Origin: a bacterium
Lineage (GTDB): Bacteria > Krumholzibacteriota > Krumholzibacteriia > LZORAL124-64-63
NCBI GenBank assembly: GCA_016703265.1
Contig: JADJCK010000001.1
Span: 434,001-498,000, forward strand
Reading direction: 5' to 3'
Length of the DNA stretch: 64,000 bases
The translations under genes and the position numbers were made by a program. How positions within the stretch are numbered: the first letter of the stretch is position 1; each line of letters begins with the position of its first letter. The notes under the pieces were generated by a model. It ran no database searches. It was given only the letters and a program-made list of their open reading frames with translations, and was not told the DNA's origin. This document shows, in pieces, positions 44,887-52,354 of this stretch.

Positions 44887-45288
44887 TTATGGGTGGATCG
44901 CATCGCAATGCTCAGAAATGAATCGTTGACAAGCCATTGCTGCGAGGTCAAATCCGCCATTCTGTAGCTTAAGCCGGCACCACACAAGCAGGATTTCGCC
45001 TCGCAGTTCACCCCGCTCGTCGCAAATCGCATCAAGCTTCAATTCAAGGTCATCGAATCGCTTAAGCTGATAAAGGCACCAACAATAAAGCACCAATACA
45101 GATTCCGAAGCTATCTGCTCTTGTGCAGGTTGAACCGAACAATCGTCCTCGACATGCCGTCGCAGAATCTCTTCGGCCTTCGAGTAGTTCTCATTCCTGT
45201 AGTACTCCTGCGCCGCTGCATAGTCGTCACCGGCGGGAATTGGCCGCGACCATTCCCCGTAATGACCGTGCTGCGGGGTATTCATCAT
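44887..45288 (-). CDS. N-terminal TPR segment of the sigma54 activator
   Basis: 133 residues starting at the ATG at 45288, which overlaps the stop of the upstream peptide gene by ATGA. It contains helical repeats with TPR character (DYAAAQEYYRNENYSKAEEILRRHV, VLVLYCWCLYQLKRFDDLELKLDAI, LLVWCRLKLQNGGFDLAAMACQRFI). It stops at 44887, where the next TPR unit continues in another frame. The simplest reading is that 45288 to 42822 was one gene of about 820 codons, broken by two single-base shifts. Independent short TPR proteins remain possible. Confidence 0.7.
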   Translation of the reverse strand: MMNTPQHGHYGEWSRPIPAGDDYAAAQEYYRNENYSKAEEILRRHVEDDCSVQPAQEQIASESVLVLYCWCLYQLKRFDDLELKLDAICDERGELRGEILLVWCRLKLQNGGFDLAAMACQRFISEHCDAIHP

Positions 45289-45605
45289 TGGCGCCTCAAC
45301 TCCATATTCGCGGCGACGAGATACACTTGGAAGAAAACGACACCTGAAACGAACACGGGGATCAGAACTGGAATTGCCCGAGTCTTCTCTGGATTGGAAA
45401 CCGACTCGGCCCTAGTCACTGTTGTAGAGCCATCGTTTGATGAACCACCAGAAAATACTTCTTCACCATCGCCGGGATCCCCTGCCTGGCCTACTGCAAT
45501 GTTTTCGCGCGCGAAGACAGGTGCAGCAAAAGCGGCGGCTACGACAGCGAGCACCAGCAGGGCTGCGCTGACGTTCAATCGGGTATTGCAGACGCGCGTC
45601 TTCAT
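45285..45605 (-). CDS. Small secreted GDPxDG protein, paralogue 1
   Basis: 106 residues from the ATG at 45605, behind GGAG. A signal peptide (core NVSAALLVLAVVAAAFA) ends in VFA, with predicted cleavage after Ala32. The mature start is RENIAVGQA, then one octapeptide GDPGDGEE starting at residue 42. A Ser/Thr-rich linker follows, then a hydrophobic tail IPVLIPVFVSGVVFFQVYLVA and MELRRQ at the end. The charge pattern suggests a C-terminal membrane anchor. Its stop overlaps the start of the TPR regulator, so the two should be co-translated. GC is lower than in paralogues 2 and 3. The function is unknown to me. Confidence 0.75.
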   Translation of the reverse strand: MKTRVCNTRLNVSAALLVLAVVAAAFAAPVFARENIAVGQAGDPGDGEEVFSGGSSNDGSTTVTRAESVSNPEKTRAIPVLIPVFVSGVVFFQVYLVAANMELRRQ

Positions 45606-45719
45606 CTCATCAACTCCACAAGGCTTGGGAGGAGTACCCACTCGCCAATGTCATTAAGGCCAGTGGGGAAGCCTTGAGCGTGTCGTCCCCGAGTTGTCCA
45701 TCCGGGCTTCGCAAGCCAC

Positions 45720-45831
45720 TTGATCTTAGGCCATTCCGGTCCTGAAGATCAAGAGTCAAGTGCGCCCAGGCTCGTTCTTGAGAATGGATCGGCCGGCACA
45801 AGCATAACTGGTTTTGGCCCTGTAAGTTATG
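45720..45831 (-). promoter_or_regulatory. Promoter and two dyads upstream of paralogue 1
   Basis: The minus strand has TTGATC, 18 bases and TAAGAT (45723-45752). The -35 and -10 boxes lie inside an inverted repeat, CTTGATCTT and AAGATCAAG, spanning about 45720-45754, so a bound regulator would cover the promoter. A second dyad, CATAACT (45803-45809) and AGTTATG (45825-45831), lies just upstream. No GG-N10-GC sigma54 promoter is evident. The gap 45606-45844 has no gene. Confidence 0.45.
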
Positions 45832-45844
45832 GCCTGCTGCCAGA

Positions 45845-46228
45845 TCAGCGCCCACGGATCCGGACAAGTGCCATCGCCACAATCAAATTGGTCCACACCG
45901 GCCAGCCGTACTGGGCCCAAACATCGAAGCCCGCAGAAGCGGTTACGCCGTCACCATCACCGGGGTCCCCGGCTAGTGCATGGTCTCCTTCGCCATCCGT
46001 AGGATCGCCCTCGTCACCATCACCTGGATCGCCGCCAAAGCCGTCGCCGGGATCACCGTCCAGTCCATCTCCTGGATCACCCGCCAACCCATCCCGCGGA
46101 TTCCCCACCTGCGCAACCGCGATCCGCTGCTTCGCGAGCGCCTGAACCGGCTGCCCCACCACGACCAGCAGCGCCATCAGCAACGCGACCAAGCCCATCA
46201 ACCTGGTGCCACCTACCCGTACTGACAT
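45845..46228 (-). CDS. Small secreted GDPxDG protein, paralogue 2
   Basis: 127 residues from the ATG at 46228. A signal peptide (core LMGLVALLMALLVVVG) ends in ALA, with cleavage after Ala32. The mature start is KQRIAVAQV, then five contiguous octapeptides from residue 42 (GNPRDGLA, GDPGDGLD, GDPGDGFG, GDPGDGDE, GDPTDGEG), a five-residue break and a sixth (GDPGDGDG). The C-terminus is a hydrophobic segment WPVWTNLIVAMALV followed by RIRGR. The Asp/Gly loops could bind calcium, but they are not RTX or dockerin motifs. The ribosome site is weak (AAGGGA, 10 bases upstream). Confidence 0.78.
   Translation of the reverse strand: MSVRVGGTRLMGLVALLMALLVVVGQPVQALAKQRIAVAQVGNPRDGLAGDPGDGLDGDPGDGFGGDPGDGDEGDPTDGEGDHALAGDPGDGDGVTASAGFDVWAQYGWPVWTNLIVAMALVRIRGR
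45986..46105 (-). repeat. 24-bp coding repeats of paralogue 2
   Basis: Five contiguous 24-base units encode G-[DN]-P-x-D-G-x-x. Synonymous positions differ between units, so the peptide pattern rather than the DNA sequence is kept. Confidence 0.8.
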
Positions 46229-46290
46229 GACACACCGATCCCTTCGATCCTGGCGCGGTCTCGCAGTTCGATTCCGCGCGCCTTCATGAA

Positions 46291-46653
46291 TCACCACGAA
46301 GTCAACACCCAGCGCACGAGGAAGCCCAATGCCGAGTACGCGCCGTTGGCCAAACCCGGGTTCGACGACACTTCTGAACCGTCTCCAGGATCACCCGATG
46401 TCGGCCCCTTGTGGCCGCCTCCACTCGAAGTAGCGTCCTCACCGTCATTAGGATCCCCGTCCTCACCATCAGTAGGATCCCCATCCAACCCATCCGTCGG
46501 ATCCCCAACACTCCCATCCCCCGGATCCCCCGCCACCGCCATCCTATGCACCTGCCGCGCTTCCGCGGTCTCCGCGGTCACGCCCACCACCGCAGCCGCA
46601 GCCACCGCCAACAGCCCGGCCACAGCCACCGCACGCACCACGCGTTTCAGCAT
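46291..46653 (-). CDS. Small secreted GDPxDG protein, paralogue 3
   Basis: 120 residues from the ATG at 46653, behind GGGAG. A signal peptide (core VAVAGLLAVAAAAVVGV) ends in AEA, with cleavage after Ala32. The mature start is RQVHRMAVA, then four contiguous octapeptides from residue 42 (GDPGDGSV, GDPTDGLD, GDPTDGED, GDPNDGED), a Gly/His linker and a fifth GDPGDGSE. The C-terminus is a short hydrophobic stretch (YSALGFLVRWVLTSW). It is the first of the three peptide genes behind a good promoter, and its frame could extend upstream without a second start of similar quality. Confidence 0.78.
   Translation of the reverse strand: MLKRVVRAVAVAGLLAVAAAAVVGVTAETAEARQVHRMAVAGDPGDGSVGDPTDGLDGDPTDGEDGDPNDGEDATSSGGGHKGPTSGDPGDGSEVSSNPGLANGAYSALGFLVRWVLTSW
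46435..46530 (-). repeat. 24-bp coding repeats of paralogue 3
   Basis: Four contiguous 24-base units encoding GDPxDGxx, in the same register as in paralogue 2. Confidence 0.8.
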
Positions 46654-46796
46654 GTCACCGTCTCCCATAGCTCCAACCATTGCGGGTAACACGACGACAT
46701 CGCGAGCAGCCCCACAGCGATAAAACGCTGCAACGCGCCACAACGAAGCCGCGGCAACCCGGTCGTATCCAGAATGTTCAAGTGGGAGGAAGTCGA

Positions 46797-46825
46797 ACTT
46801 TACCAGCCGCAAACATCAGCGTCAA
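46797..46825 (-). promoter_or_regulatory. Promoter of the GDPxDG gene cluster
   Basis: The minus strand has TTGACG, a 17-base spacer and TAAAGT, just downstream of the rpe stop. This gives a leader of about 140 bases before paralogue 3. It looks like a housekeeping sigma70 site, not a sigma54 one. Confidence 0.6.
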
Positions 46826-46835
46826 CGAAAAATCG

Positions 46836-47510
46836 TCAGCCTTTCAATAACGCCGCCCTCGCGGCGCGATCCTTCGCCTTCATCAGCCAGGACCCGCTCA
46901 CCAGGATATCGGCGCCCGCCTCCCGACACGCGGCGCCCGTCACATCGTTGATCCCGCCATCCACCGAGATCAGCCACCGCCCGCCCATCTCGGCCCGCCG
47001 CTGCTTCAGCCAGGCGATGCGCTCAGGCGCGCCCTCGTCGAACGACTGCCCGCCGAAGCCCGGCGGCACGCTCATCACCAGCACCAGGTCCACGCGGTCC
47101 AGGAACGGCAGCATCTCGCCCAGGTCGGTGGCCGGGCGCAGCGACAGGCCGCGCTGGCAGCCCAGGGCGCCGATCTGGTCCAGGGCCGCGCCCACGTCGC
47201 AGGTGGCTTCCACGTGGATGGTGATGCCGTCCACGCCCGACTTCGCGAACGCCTCCAGGTAGCGGTGCGGGTGGGTCATCATGAGGTGGGCGTCCAGGGG
47301 CAGCGGCGTCAGGCGGCGGATGGCCTCGCAGATGAAGGGGCCGAAGGTAAGGTTGGGCACGAAGTGCCCGTCCATGATGTCCAGGTGCAGCAGGTCGGCG
47401 CCGCAGGCCTGGAGCGAGTCGAGCTCGCCCTTCAGGTCGGCGAAATCGGCCGAGAGCAGCGACGGCGCCACCAGGGCGCGGCCTTCAGCGGGACGAGACC
47501 AGGACGTCAA
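46836..47510 (-). CDS. rpe: Ribulose-phosphate 3-epimerase
   Basis: Interconverts ribulose-5-phosphate and xylulose-5-phosphate in the pentose phosphate pathway. A TIM barrel with LLSADFADL, HLDIMDGHFVPNLTFGP, LDAHLMMTHP, VMSVPPGFGGQSF and SVDGGIN, which hold the metal ligands and the phosphate loop. Length is 224 from a TTG at 47510 that overlaps the PASTA gene by 26 bases. A GTG at 47471 would give the shorter and more typical start MAPSLLSADF. Last housekeeping gene of the long cluster. Confidence 0.94.
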   Translation of the reverse strand: MTSWSRPAEGRALVAPSLLSADFADLKGELDSLQACGADLLHLDIMDGHFVPNLTFGPFICEAIRRLTPLPLDAHLMMTHPHRYLEAFAKSGVDGITIHVEATCDVGAALDQIGALGCQRGLSLRPATDLGEMLPFLDRVDLVLVMSVPPGFGGQSFDEGAPERIAWLKQRRAEMGGRWLISVDGGINDVTGAACREAGADILVSGSWLMKAKDRAARAALLKG

Positions 47511-48210
47511 CGACTTCCCCCTTCGCCACGCGGGCGCCGGCCCGCGGACGCTGTTCCAGGATCGTGTTGTCGGCGGCGCCGGAGTGGCGTTCGGTGTCGA
47601 CTTCGCCCGTCAGCAGGCCGGCGGCGTCGATCAGCTTGCGGGCCTTGAACAGCGGCACGCCGCGCAGGTCGGGCATCATGAAGTGGATGCTGGGGCCCGG
47701 CTCGGCCACCACCAGGTCCACCACCGAACCCTTGTTCAGCTTCGTGCCCGGCTGCGGGTGCTGGGCCACCACCTGGGGCTCGCTCAGGCCTTCCTTCTGC
47801 ATTCTCGAGACGCGGCCCAGCTGGAAACTGTCGCGCTGCAGGGTGATGCCCGCCTGTCGTTCCGAGAGGCCCACCAGGTCGGTAAGGCCCGTCGTCGCCG
47901 GCCCGCTGCTGACCACCACCTTGACCACGCGCCCCTTGCGGATGCCCGCGTCGGGCGCCGGGACCTGGTCGCTGATCAGGCCGGCACCCATGTTGGCATG
48001 GGCGCTGGTGCGCAAGACCACGACCTCCAGGTCGAGCGGGCGCAGCAGGTCGGCCGCGGCCTGGGGCGAGGCGCCGCGCAGGTCCGGCACCGCCACTTCC
48101 TCGTTGCTGTGCACGAGCGAGGGCAGCACCAGGAAATTGATGCCGGCCACCAGCACGGCGGCCACCGCACCGACGATGCCGAGCACGATCAGGAATTTCC
48201 ACAGCTTCAT
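47485..48210 (-). CDS. Membrane-anchored PASTA-domain protein
   Basis: 241 residues: a single N-terminal membrane segment (FLIVLGIVGAVAAVLVAGINFLV) and then three PASTA repeats of about 65 residues (VAVPDLRGASPQAAADLL, LTDLVGLSERQAGITL, FMMPDLRGVPLFKARKLI). PASTA domains bind peptidoglycan fragments and usually form the outer part of Ser/Thr kinases or PBPs. Here they stand alone with no kinase or transpeptidase domain. The position between rsmB and rpe is where some bacteria have a PASTA kinase gene, so this may be a reduced or independent sensor. Confidence 0.9.
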   Translation of the reverse strand: MKLWKFLIVLGIVGAVAAVLVAGINFLVLPSLVHSNEEVAVPDLRGASPQAAADLLRPLDLEVVVLRTSAHANMGAGLISDQVPAPDAGIRKGRVVKVVVSSGPATTGLTDLVGLSERQAGITLQRDSFQLGRVSRMQKEGLSEPQVVAQHPQPGTKLNKGSVVDLVVAEPGPSIHFMMPDLRGVPLFKARKLIDAAGLLTGEVDTERHSGAADNTILEQRPRAGARVAKGEVVDVLVSSR

Positions 48211-48262
48211 GGTGCGCTCACTTCCGTGGCTGTCTCCGGTGCCGCGATCAAAGTCGCCACGA

Positions 48263-49669
48263 TCACTGCCGCCTCAGCCTCGCGGCAAAGAACCCGTCTC
48301 CACCCGACTCGTGCGGCAGCCACAGGCGCTGCCAGCGGCCCTCGCTGTCCGGTGCCGGCGCCAGGTCGGGGCGGGCGGCCAGCAGCGCGGCGACCACATC
48401 GGCGTTCTCTTCCGGCTCCAGCGAGCACGTCGCGTAGAGCAGCCAGCCTCCCGGGGCCAGCAGGTCGGCCGCCGCCGCCGCCAGTTCACCCAGCCGCGCC
48501 GCACTGCGGTCGATGTGCGACGGACGCAGGCGCCAGCGCCCTTCCGGGTGGTGCCGCAGCACGCCGGTGCCGCTGCAGGGGCCGTCGAGCAGCACCGCGG
48601 CCAGCGAACCGGGCCGCAGGGGCGGGCGCCGGCCATCAGCCAATACCACGCCCACCTGCGGCGCCTCAATCCTTTTCAAGGTACCGCGCAGCAGGGCGGT
48701 CCGCTCCCGCGTGGCGTCGCAGGCCACGAGCCGGCCCGGCCACCAGCCGGCCAGCAGCGCCGCCTTGCCGCCGGGCGCGGCGCACAGGTCGCACAGCGTG
48801 TCGCCCGTGCCGGCTGCAGCCACCGCGTCGCCCGCCAGCCAGGCCGTCGCCTCCTGCACGGTGCGGTCCTGCACTATGAGCTCCGGGTGCGCGCCCAGAA
48901 GGCGCGTGAGCGCGGCGCGATCGGTCGCGGCCACGAGCTCCAGGGCACGCGGCAGGTCCGCGCAGGCGGCCACGGGGAAGCCCTCACGGGCCAGCGCCTC
49001 GGCCACCGCGCTCGTCACGGCCGGCGCGCGCACGTGCAGCGTGACGGGCACGGCGTCGTTGATCCACGAGCCCATCGCTTCGACGGTGGCGGCGCCGTGC
49101 CGCGCCACCCACTTCTCCACCAGCCACGGCGGCAGTGAATGCCAGGCCGCCAGCCAGGCGGGCGAGCCGGGGCCCAGGTCGTCGAAGTACGGCCGCAACT
49201 TCGCCTCGCGCGCCGCGCGCCCGACCGGCGCCGGTTCGCCCAGCGCCTGCCGGCGGACGGCCTGCAGCAGTCCGTTGACGAACGCCACCTCGCGGTCGCC
49301 CACGCAGCGGCGGCACATCTCCCCCGTCTCGTGCAGCGCGGCATGGGCCGGCACGCCGTCCAGGCCGCACAGCTGGTGCAGGCCCAGGCGCAGCACGATC
49401 AGCAGCGCGGGATCGTCGGGCGGGCGGCGGCGGCTGAAGCGGCGGATGAGGTGGTCGTAGCGCGCCTGCCACTGCAGGGTGCCGCGCACCAGTTCGGCCA
49501 GCAGGCCGCGGTCGCGCGGCAGGGCGCGGCCGAGGGCGGCGTCGAGCTTCTCGTCGAGGCGGCGGCCTTCGTGCACGGCCAGCAGGACGGCGTGGGCTGC
49601 ATCGCGCACCGCCACCTGGCGTGCCGGCAGATCACCGGAGCTCTCGTCGCGCGGCGGCTTCCTGTTCAT
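48263..49669 (-). CDS. rsmB: 16S rRNA (cytosine967-C5)-methyltransferase
   Basis: 468 residues. The N-terminal NusB-like domain (AVRDAAHAVLLAVHEGRRLDEKL, REVAFVNGLLQAVRR) binds rRNA. The C-terminal SAM-dependent domain has CAAPGGKA, DGPCSGTGVLRHHPEGRWR with one catalytic Cys and YATCSLEPEEN with the other. The start ATG at 49669 overlaps the fmt stop (ATGA). An earlier in-frame extension exists but lies inside fmt. Confidence 0.95.
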   Translation of the reverse strand: MNRKPPRDESSGDLPARQVAVRDAAHAVLLAVHEGRRLDEKLDAALGRALPRDRGLLAELVRGTLQWQARYDHLIRRFSRRRPPDDPALLIVLRLGLHQLCGLDGVPAHAALHETGEMCRRCVGDREVAFVNGLLQAVRRQALGEPAPVGRAAREAKLRPYFDDLGPGSPAWLAAWHSLPPWLVEKWVARHGAATVEAMGSWINDAVPVTLHVRAPAVTSAVAEALAREGFPVAACADLPRALELVAATDRAALTRLLGAHPELIVQDRTVQEATAWLAGDAVAAAGTGDTLCDLCAAPGGKAALLAGWWPGRLVACDATRERTALLRGTLKRIEAPQVGVVLADGRRPPLRPGSLAAVLLDGPCSGTGVLRHHPEGRWRLRPSHIDRSAARLGELAAAAADLLAPGGWLLYATCSLEPEENADVVAALLAARPDLAPAPDSEGRWQRLWLPHESGGDGFFAARLRRQ

Positions 49670-50601
49670 GAACGCAGGACGTCGCCGGGGCGGATGGCGA
49701 AGCCCCGCAGGAACTCGTCCACCGGCAGCGGGCGCCGTCCCGGCACCTGCAGGCCCGTCAGGAGCAGCGCGCCGTGGCCGCAGGCCACGACCACGCCCTC
49801 GGGGCGCACCGCCAGCACCGTGCCCGGCTCGCGGCCGACGGAGTTCAGCGAGGTCGGGCTGGCCTGCGTGATCTTCAGCTGCTGCTCGCCCAGGAACGTC
49901 GTGCACCCGGGCCACGGCTGCAGGGCGCGCACCTGGTTGTGCACCGTCACCACGTCGCGATCCCAGCGCAGCGCCGACAGCGCGCGCGTCAGCTTGGGCG
50001 CGTAGACGGCATCGGCTTCGTCCTGCTGTTCGGGCACGACCTGGCCTGTCGGCAGGCCGCGCATCACTTCCAGCAGCAGGTCGGCCCCCTGGCCCGCCAG
50101 GCGGTCGAGCAGTTCACCCGCGGTATCCTCCGGCCCGATGGGCACCGCCCTCAGCCCGAGGATGGGACCAGTGTCCACGCCCGCGTCCATGCGCATGATC
50201 GTGACGCCGGACCAGGTGTCGCCGTGCAGGATCGAGTACTGGATCGGCGAGACGCCGCGCCAGCGCGGCAGCAGGCTCGCATGGACGTTGATGCAGCCGT
50301 ACTTCGGCGTCGACAGGAGCGGCTCGCGCAGGATGTGCCCGAACGCGGCCACGATCACGGCCTCGGGCTCGCAGGCCAGCACCTCGGCACAGACCGCGGC
50401 GTGCTCGCCGCGGCCGAACTCGCGCACAGGCAGGTGATGCTCCAGGGCCACCTGCTTGACGGCCGTGGGCAGCAGGTGACGGCCGCGACCGGCCGGGCGG
50501 TCCGGCTGCGTGACCACCAGGCGCACGTCGAACCGCGCCTCGATCAACGCCTCGAGACTCGGCACCGCGAAGTCGGGGGAGCCCATGAAAACGACGCGCA
50601 T
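49666..50601 (-). CDS. fmt: Methionyl-tRNA formyltransferase
   Basis: Formylates initiator Met-tRNA with 10-formyl-tetrahydrofolate. 311 residues. The N-terminal VVFMGSPDFAVPSLEAL, the formyl-folate site with FGHIL and INVHASLLPRWRGVSPIQ, and the DAGVDTGPI block are present. INVHASLLPRWRG has Ala where most have Pro, and VS where AA is usual; the catalytic Asn and His are kept. It is coupled to rsmB. Confidence 0.95.
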   Translation of the reverse strand: MRVVFMGSPDFAVPSLEALIEARFDVRLVVTQPDRPAGRGRHLLPTAVKQVALEHHLPVREFGRGEHAAVCAEVLACEPEAVIVAAFGHILREPLLSTPKYGCINVHASLLPRWRGVSPIQYSILHGDTWSGVTIMRMDAGVDTGPILGLRAVPIGPEDTAGELLDRLAGQGADLLLEVMRGLPTGQVVPEQQDEADAVYAPKLTRALSALRWDRDVVTVHNQVRALQPWPGCTTFLGEQQLKITQASPTSLNSVGREPGTVLAVRPEGVVVACGHGALLLTGLQVPGRRPLPVDEFLRGFAIRPGDVLRS

Positions 50602-50699
50602 CGGTCGTCCTTTGTTGTGCCGCGGGTGGGGACGTCACCCGCGACGGCGGGCACGGGACCGGGCGCCGCCGCCACTGGCAGCGGCGCCCGAGTCGGGAA

Positions 50700-51044
50700 T
50701 CAGCCTTCGCCGGTGGCGACGCTCGTGATGGCGCCCTTGGCCACCTCGACCTTCACGTTCTCGGCGATGGTGAGGACCAGGACATCGCCCTTCACGTCCT
50801 TCACCGTTCCGTAGATGCCGCCGGTCGTCAGCACGCGGTCGCCGCGCTGGATCGCCTCGAGCATCTTCTTCCGCACGTCCTGCTGCTTTTTCTGCGGACG
50901 CAGGATGAGGAACCAGAACACCACGAAGATCAGGACGATGGGCAGCAGCTGCATGAGCATCGACGGGCCGCTGGGCGCCGCGGCCTGGGCCAGATGCGCG
51001 TTCGCGAAAGGCGCGATGGTAGCCGTTACGGTCACGGGAAGCAT
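50700..51044 (-). CDS. yajC: Preprotein translocase subunit YajC
   Basis: A 114-residue inner-membrane protein of the SecDF-YajC complex. The membrane segment LLPIVLIFVVFWFLILRPQKKQQ is followed by the soluble part RGDRVLTTGGIYGTV. An N-terminal extension of about 30 residues, rich in Ala, resembles an uncleaved signal. The ATG at 51044 follows AAGGAGAGG. tgt lies directly upstream, the usual order (queA-tgt-yajC). Confidence 0.94.
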   Translation of the reverse strand: MLPVTVTATIAPFANAHLAQAAAPSGPSMLMQLLPIVLIFVVFWFLILRPQKKQQDVRKKMLEAIQRGDRVLTTGGIYGTVKDVKGDVLVLTIAENVKVEVAKGAITSVATGEG

Positions 51045-51169
51045 GGACCTCTCCTTGCTGGGGATCGTCGATTGGGCGCCCCAGCGGGGCGCGGCCGGTG
51101 ACCCGGCACGGACAACAATGCCATTCCGGCCGGTCGGGGGCAAGAAGCACCGGTACGGTCCCCCAACCC

Positions 51170-52354
51170 TCAGCCGGAGCGTCGTTTCACGCCGTCCAGG
51201 CGGGCGGCCTCGCCGTCCCGCCAGCGCCCCCCGGCCAGGCGGGCGTAGTCGGCGAAACGGCCCTCCTCCAGGGCGGTGCGGATGCCCGCCATCAGCTCCT
51301 GGTAGAAGTGCAGGTTGTGGATGGTCGCCAGCGTGGGGCCGAGCATCTCCCGCGCCTGGAACAGGTGCCGTACATAAGCCCGCGAGTGGCGCGCGCAGAC
51401 GGGGCAGCCGCACTCCGTGTCGAGCGGCCGGTCATCCTCGGCGTATTCCTGATTCTTCACGACCAGGCGACCGTCGCGCGTCAGCACGGTGCCCGTGCGC
51501 GCCATCCGCGTCGGCAGCACACAATCGAACATGTCGATGCCGGCCGCAACGCCGGCCAGGATGTCGTCGGGAAATCCCACGCCCATCAGGTAGCGCGGCT
51601 TGTCCGGCGGCAGCAGCCCCGCCGCCAGATCGGTCATCTCGCGCATCGCCGCGGTGGGCTCACCCACCGACAGGCCGCCCACCGCGTAGCCAGGCAGGTC
51701 CAGCTCGGTGATCTCGGCGGCCGAGCGGCGCCGCAGCGGCTCATCCACCCCGCCCTGCATGATGCCGAACAGCACGCGCTCCCAGCCGTCGCGCACCGTG
51801 CGCCCGCCGAAGACGTCGCGGCAACGGCGCAGCCAGCGTGTCGTCCGCTCCACCGCGCGCTTCACCTCGGCCGGATCGGCGCCGTAGGGCGCGCACTGGT
51901 CGAAGGCCATGACGATGTCCGAGCCGAGGGCCAGCTGGATCTCCATGCTCAGTTCGGGGTTGAAGAAATGTTTGCTCCCGTCCAGGTGCGAACGGAACTC
52001 GACCCCGTCGTCGGTGATGCGGTTGAGTTCGCTCAGCGAGAACACCTGGAAGCCAGCGCTGTCGGTCAGCAGCGCGCCGTCCCACCCCTGGAAGCGGTGC
52101 AGGCCGCCGCGCCGCGCCACCAGTTCGTGCCCCGGCCGCAGGTACAGGTGGTAGGTGTTGCCGAGGATGAGTCGCGATCCGGTGGCCGCCACCTGCTCGA
52201 ACGTGACCGCCTTGACCGAGCCCACGGTGCCGACCGGCATGAAGACCGGCGTCGGCACCTCGGCGTGACCGCAGCGGAGCACGCCGCGCCGGGCGCGGTC
52301 CTCGCGGCCGAGCACGGTGAACGAGAACGGGGTGTCGAGCGGCATTCGGTTCAT
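51170..52354 (-). CDS. tgt: tRNA-guanine transglycosylase
   Basis: Exchanges G34 for a queuosine precursor in tRNAs with GUN anticodons. 394 residues. The catalytic Asp region LLTDSAGFQVFSL, the nucleophile region GIDMFDCVLPTRMAR and the zinc site CGCPVCARHSR plus a downstream His (TIHNLHFY) are all present. The start ATG overlaps the queA stop (ATGA). Confidence 0.96.
   Translation of the reverse strand: MNRMPLDTPFSFTVLGREDRARRGVLRCGHAEVPTPVFMPVGTVGSVKAVTFEQVAATGSRLILGNTYHLYLRPGHELVARRGGLHRFQGWDGALLTDSAGFQVFSLSELNRITDDGVEFRSHLDGSKHFFNPELSMEIQLALGSDIVMAFDQCAPYGADPAEVKRAVERTTRWLRRCRDVFGGRTVRDGWERVLFGIMQGGVDEPLRRRSAAEITELDLPGYAVGGLSVGEPTAAMREMTDLAAGLLPPDKPRYLMGVGFPDDILAGVAAGIDMFDCVLPTRMARTGTVLTRDGRLVVKNQEYAEDDRPLDTECGCPVCARHSRAYVRHLFQAREMLGPTLATIHNLHFYQELMAGIRTALEEGRFADYARLAGGRWRDGEAARLDGVKRRSG

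Noticed and set aside
45610..45882. A 90-codon minus-strand frame between paralogues 1 and 2
   Set aside because: It covers the promoter and dyads, has no signal peptide or repeat, and no ribosome site.
45986..46530. Possible CRISPR array because of regular 24-bp repeats
   Set aside because: The units have no spacers, lie in frame within coding sequence, differ at synonymous positions and encode a conserved octapeptide.
46797..46825. A sigma54 (-24/-12) promoter for the GDPxDG genes
   Set aside because: I looked for TGGCAC-N5-TTGC and GG-N10-GC upstream of paralogues 1 and 3 and found only sequences with wrong spacing.
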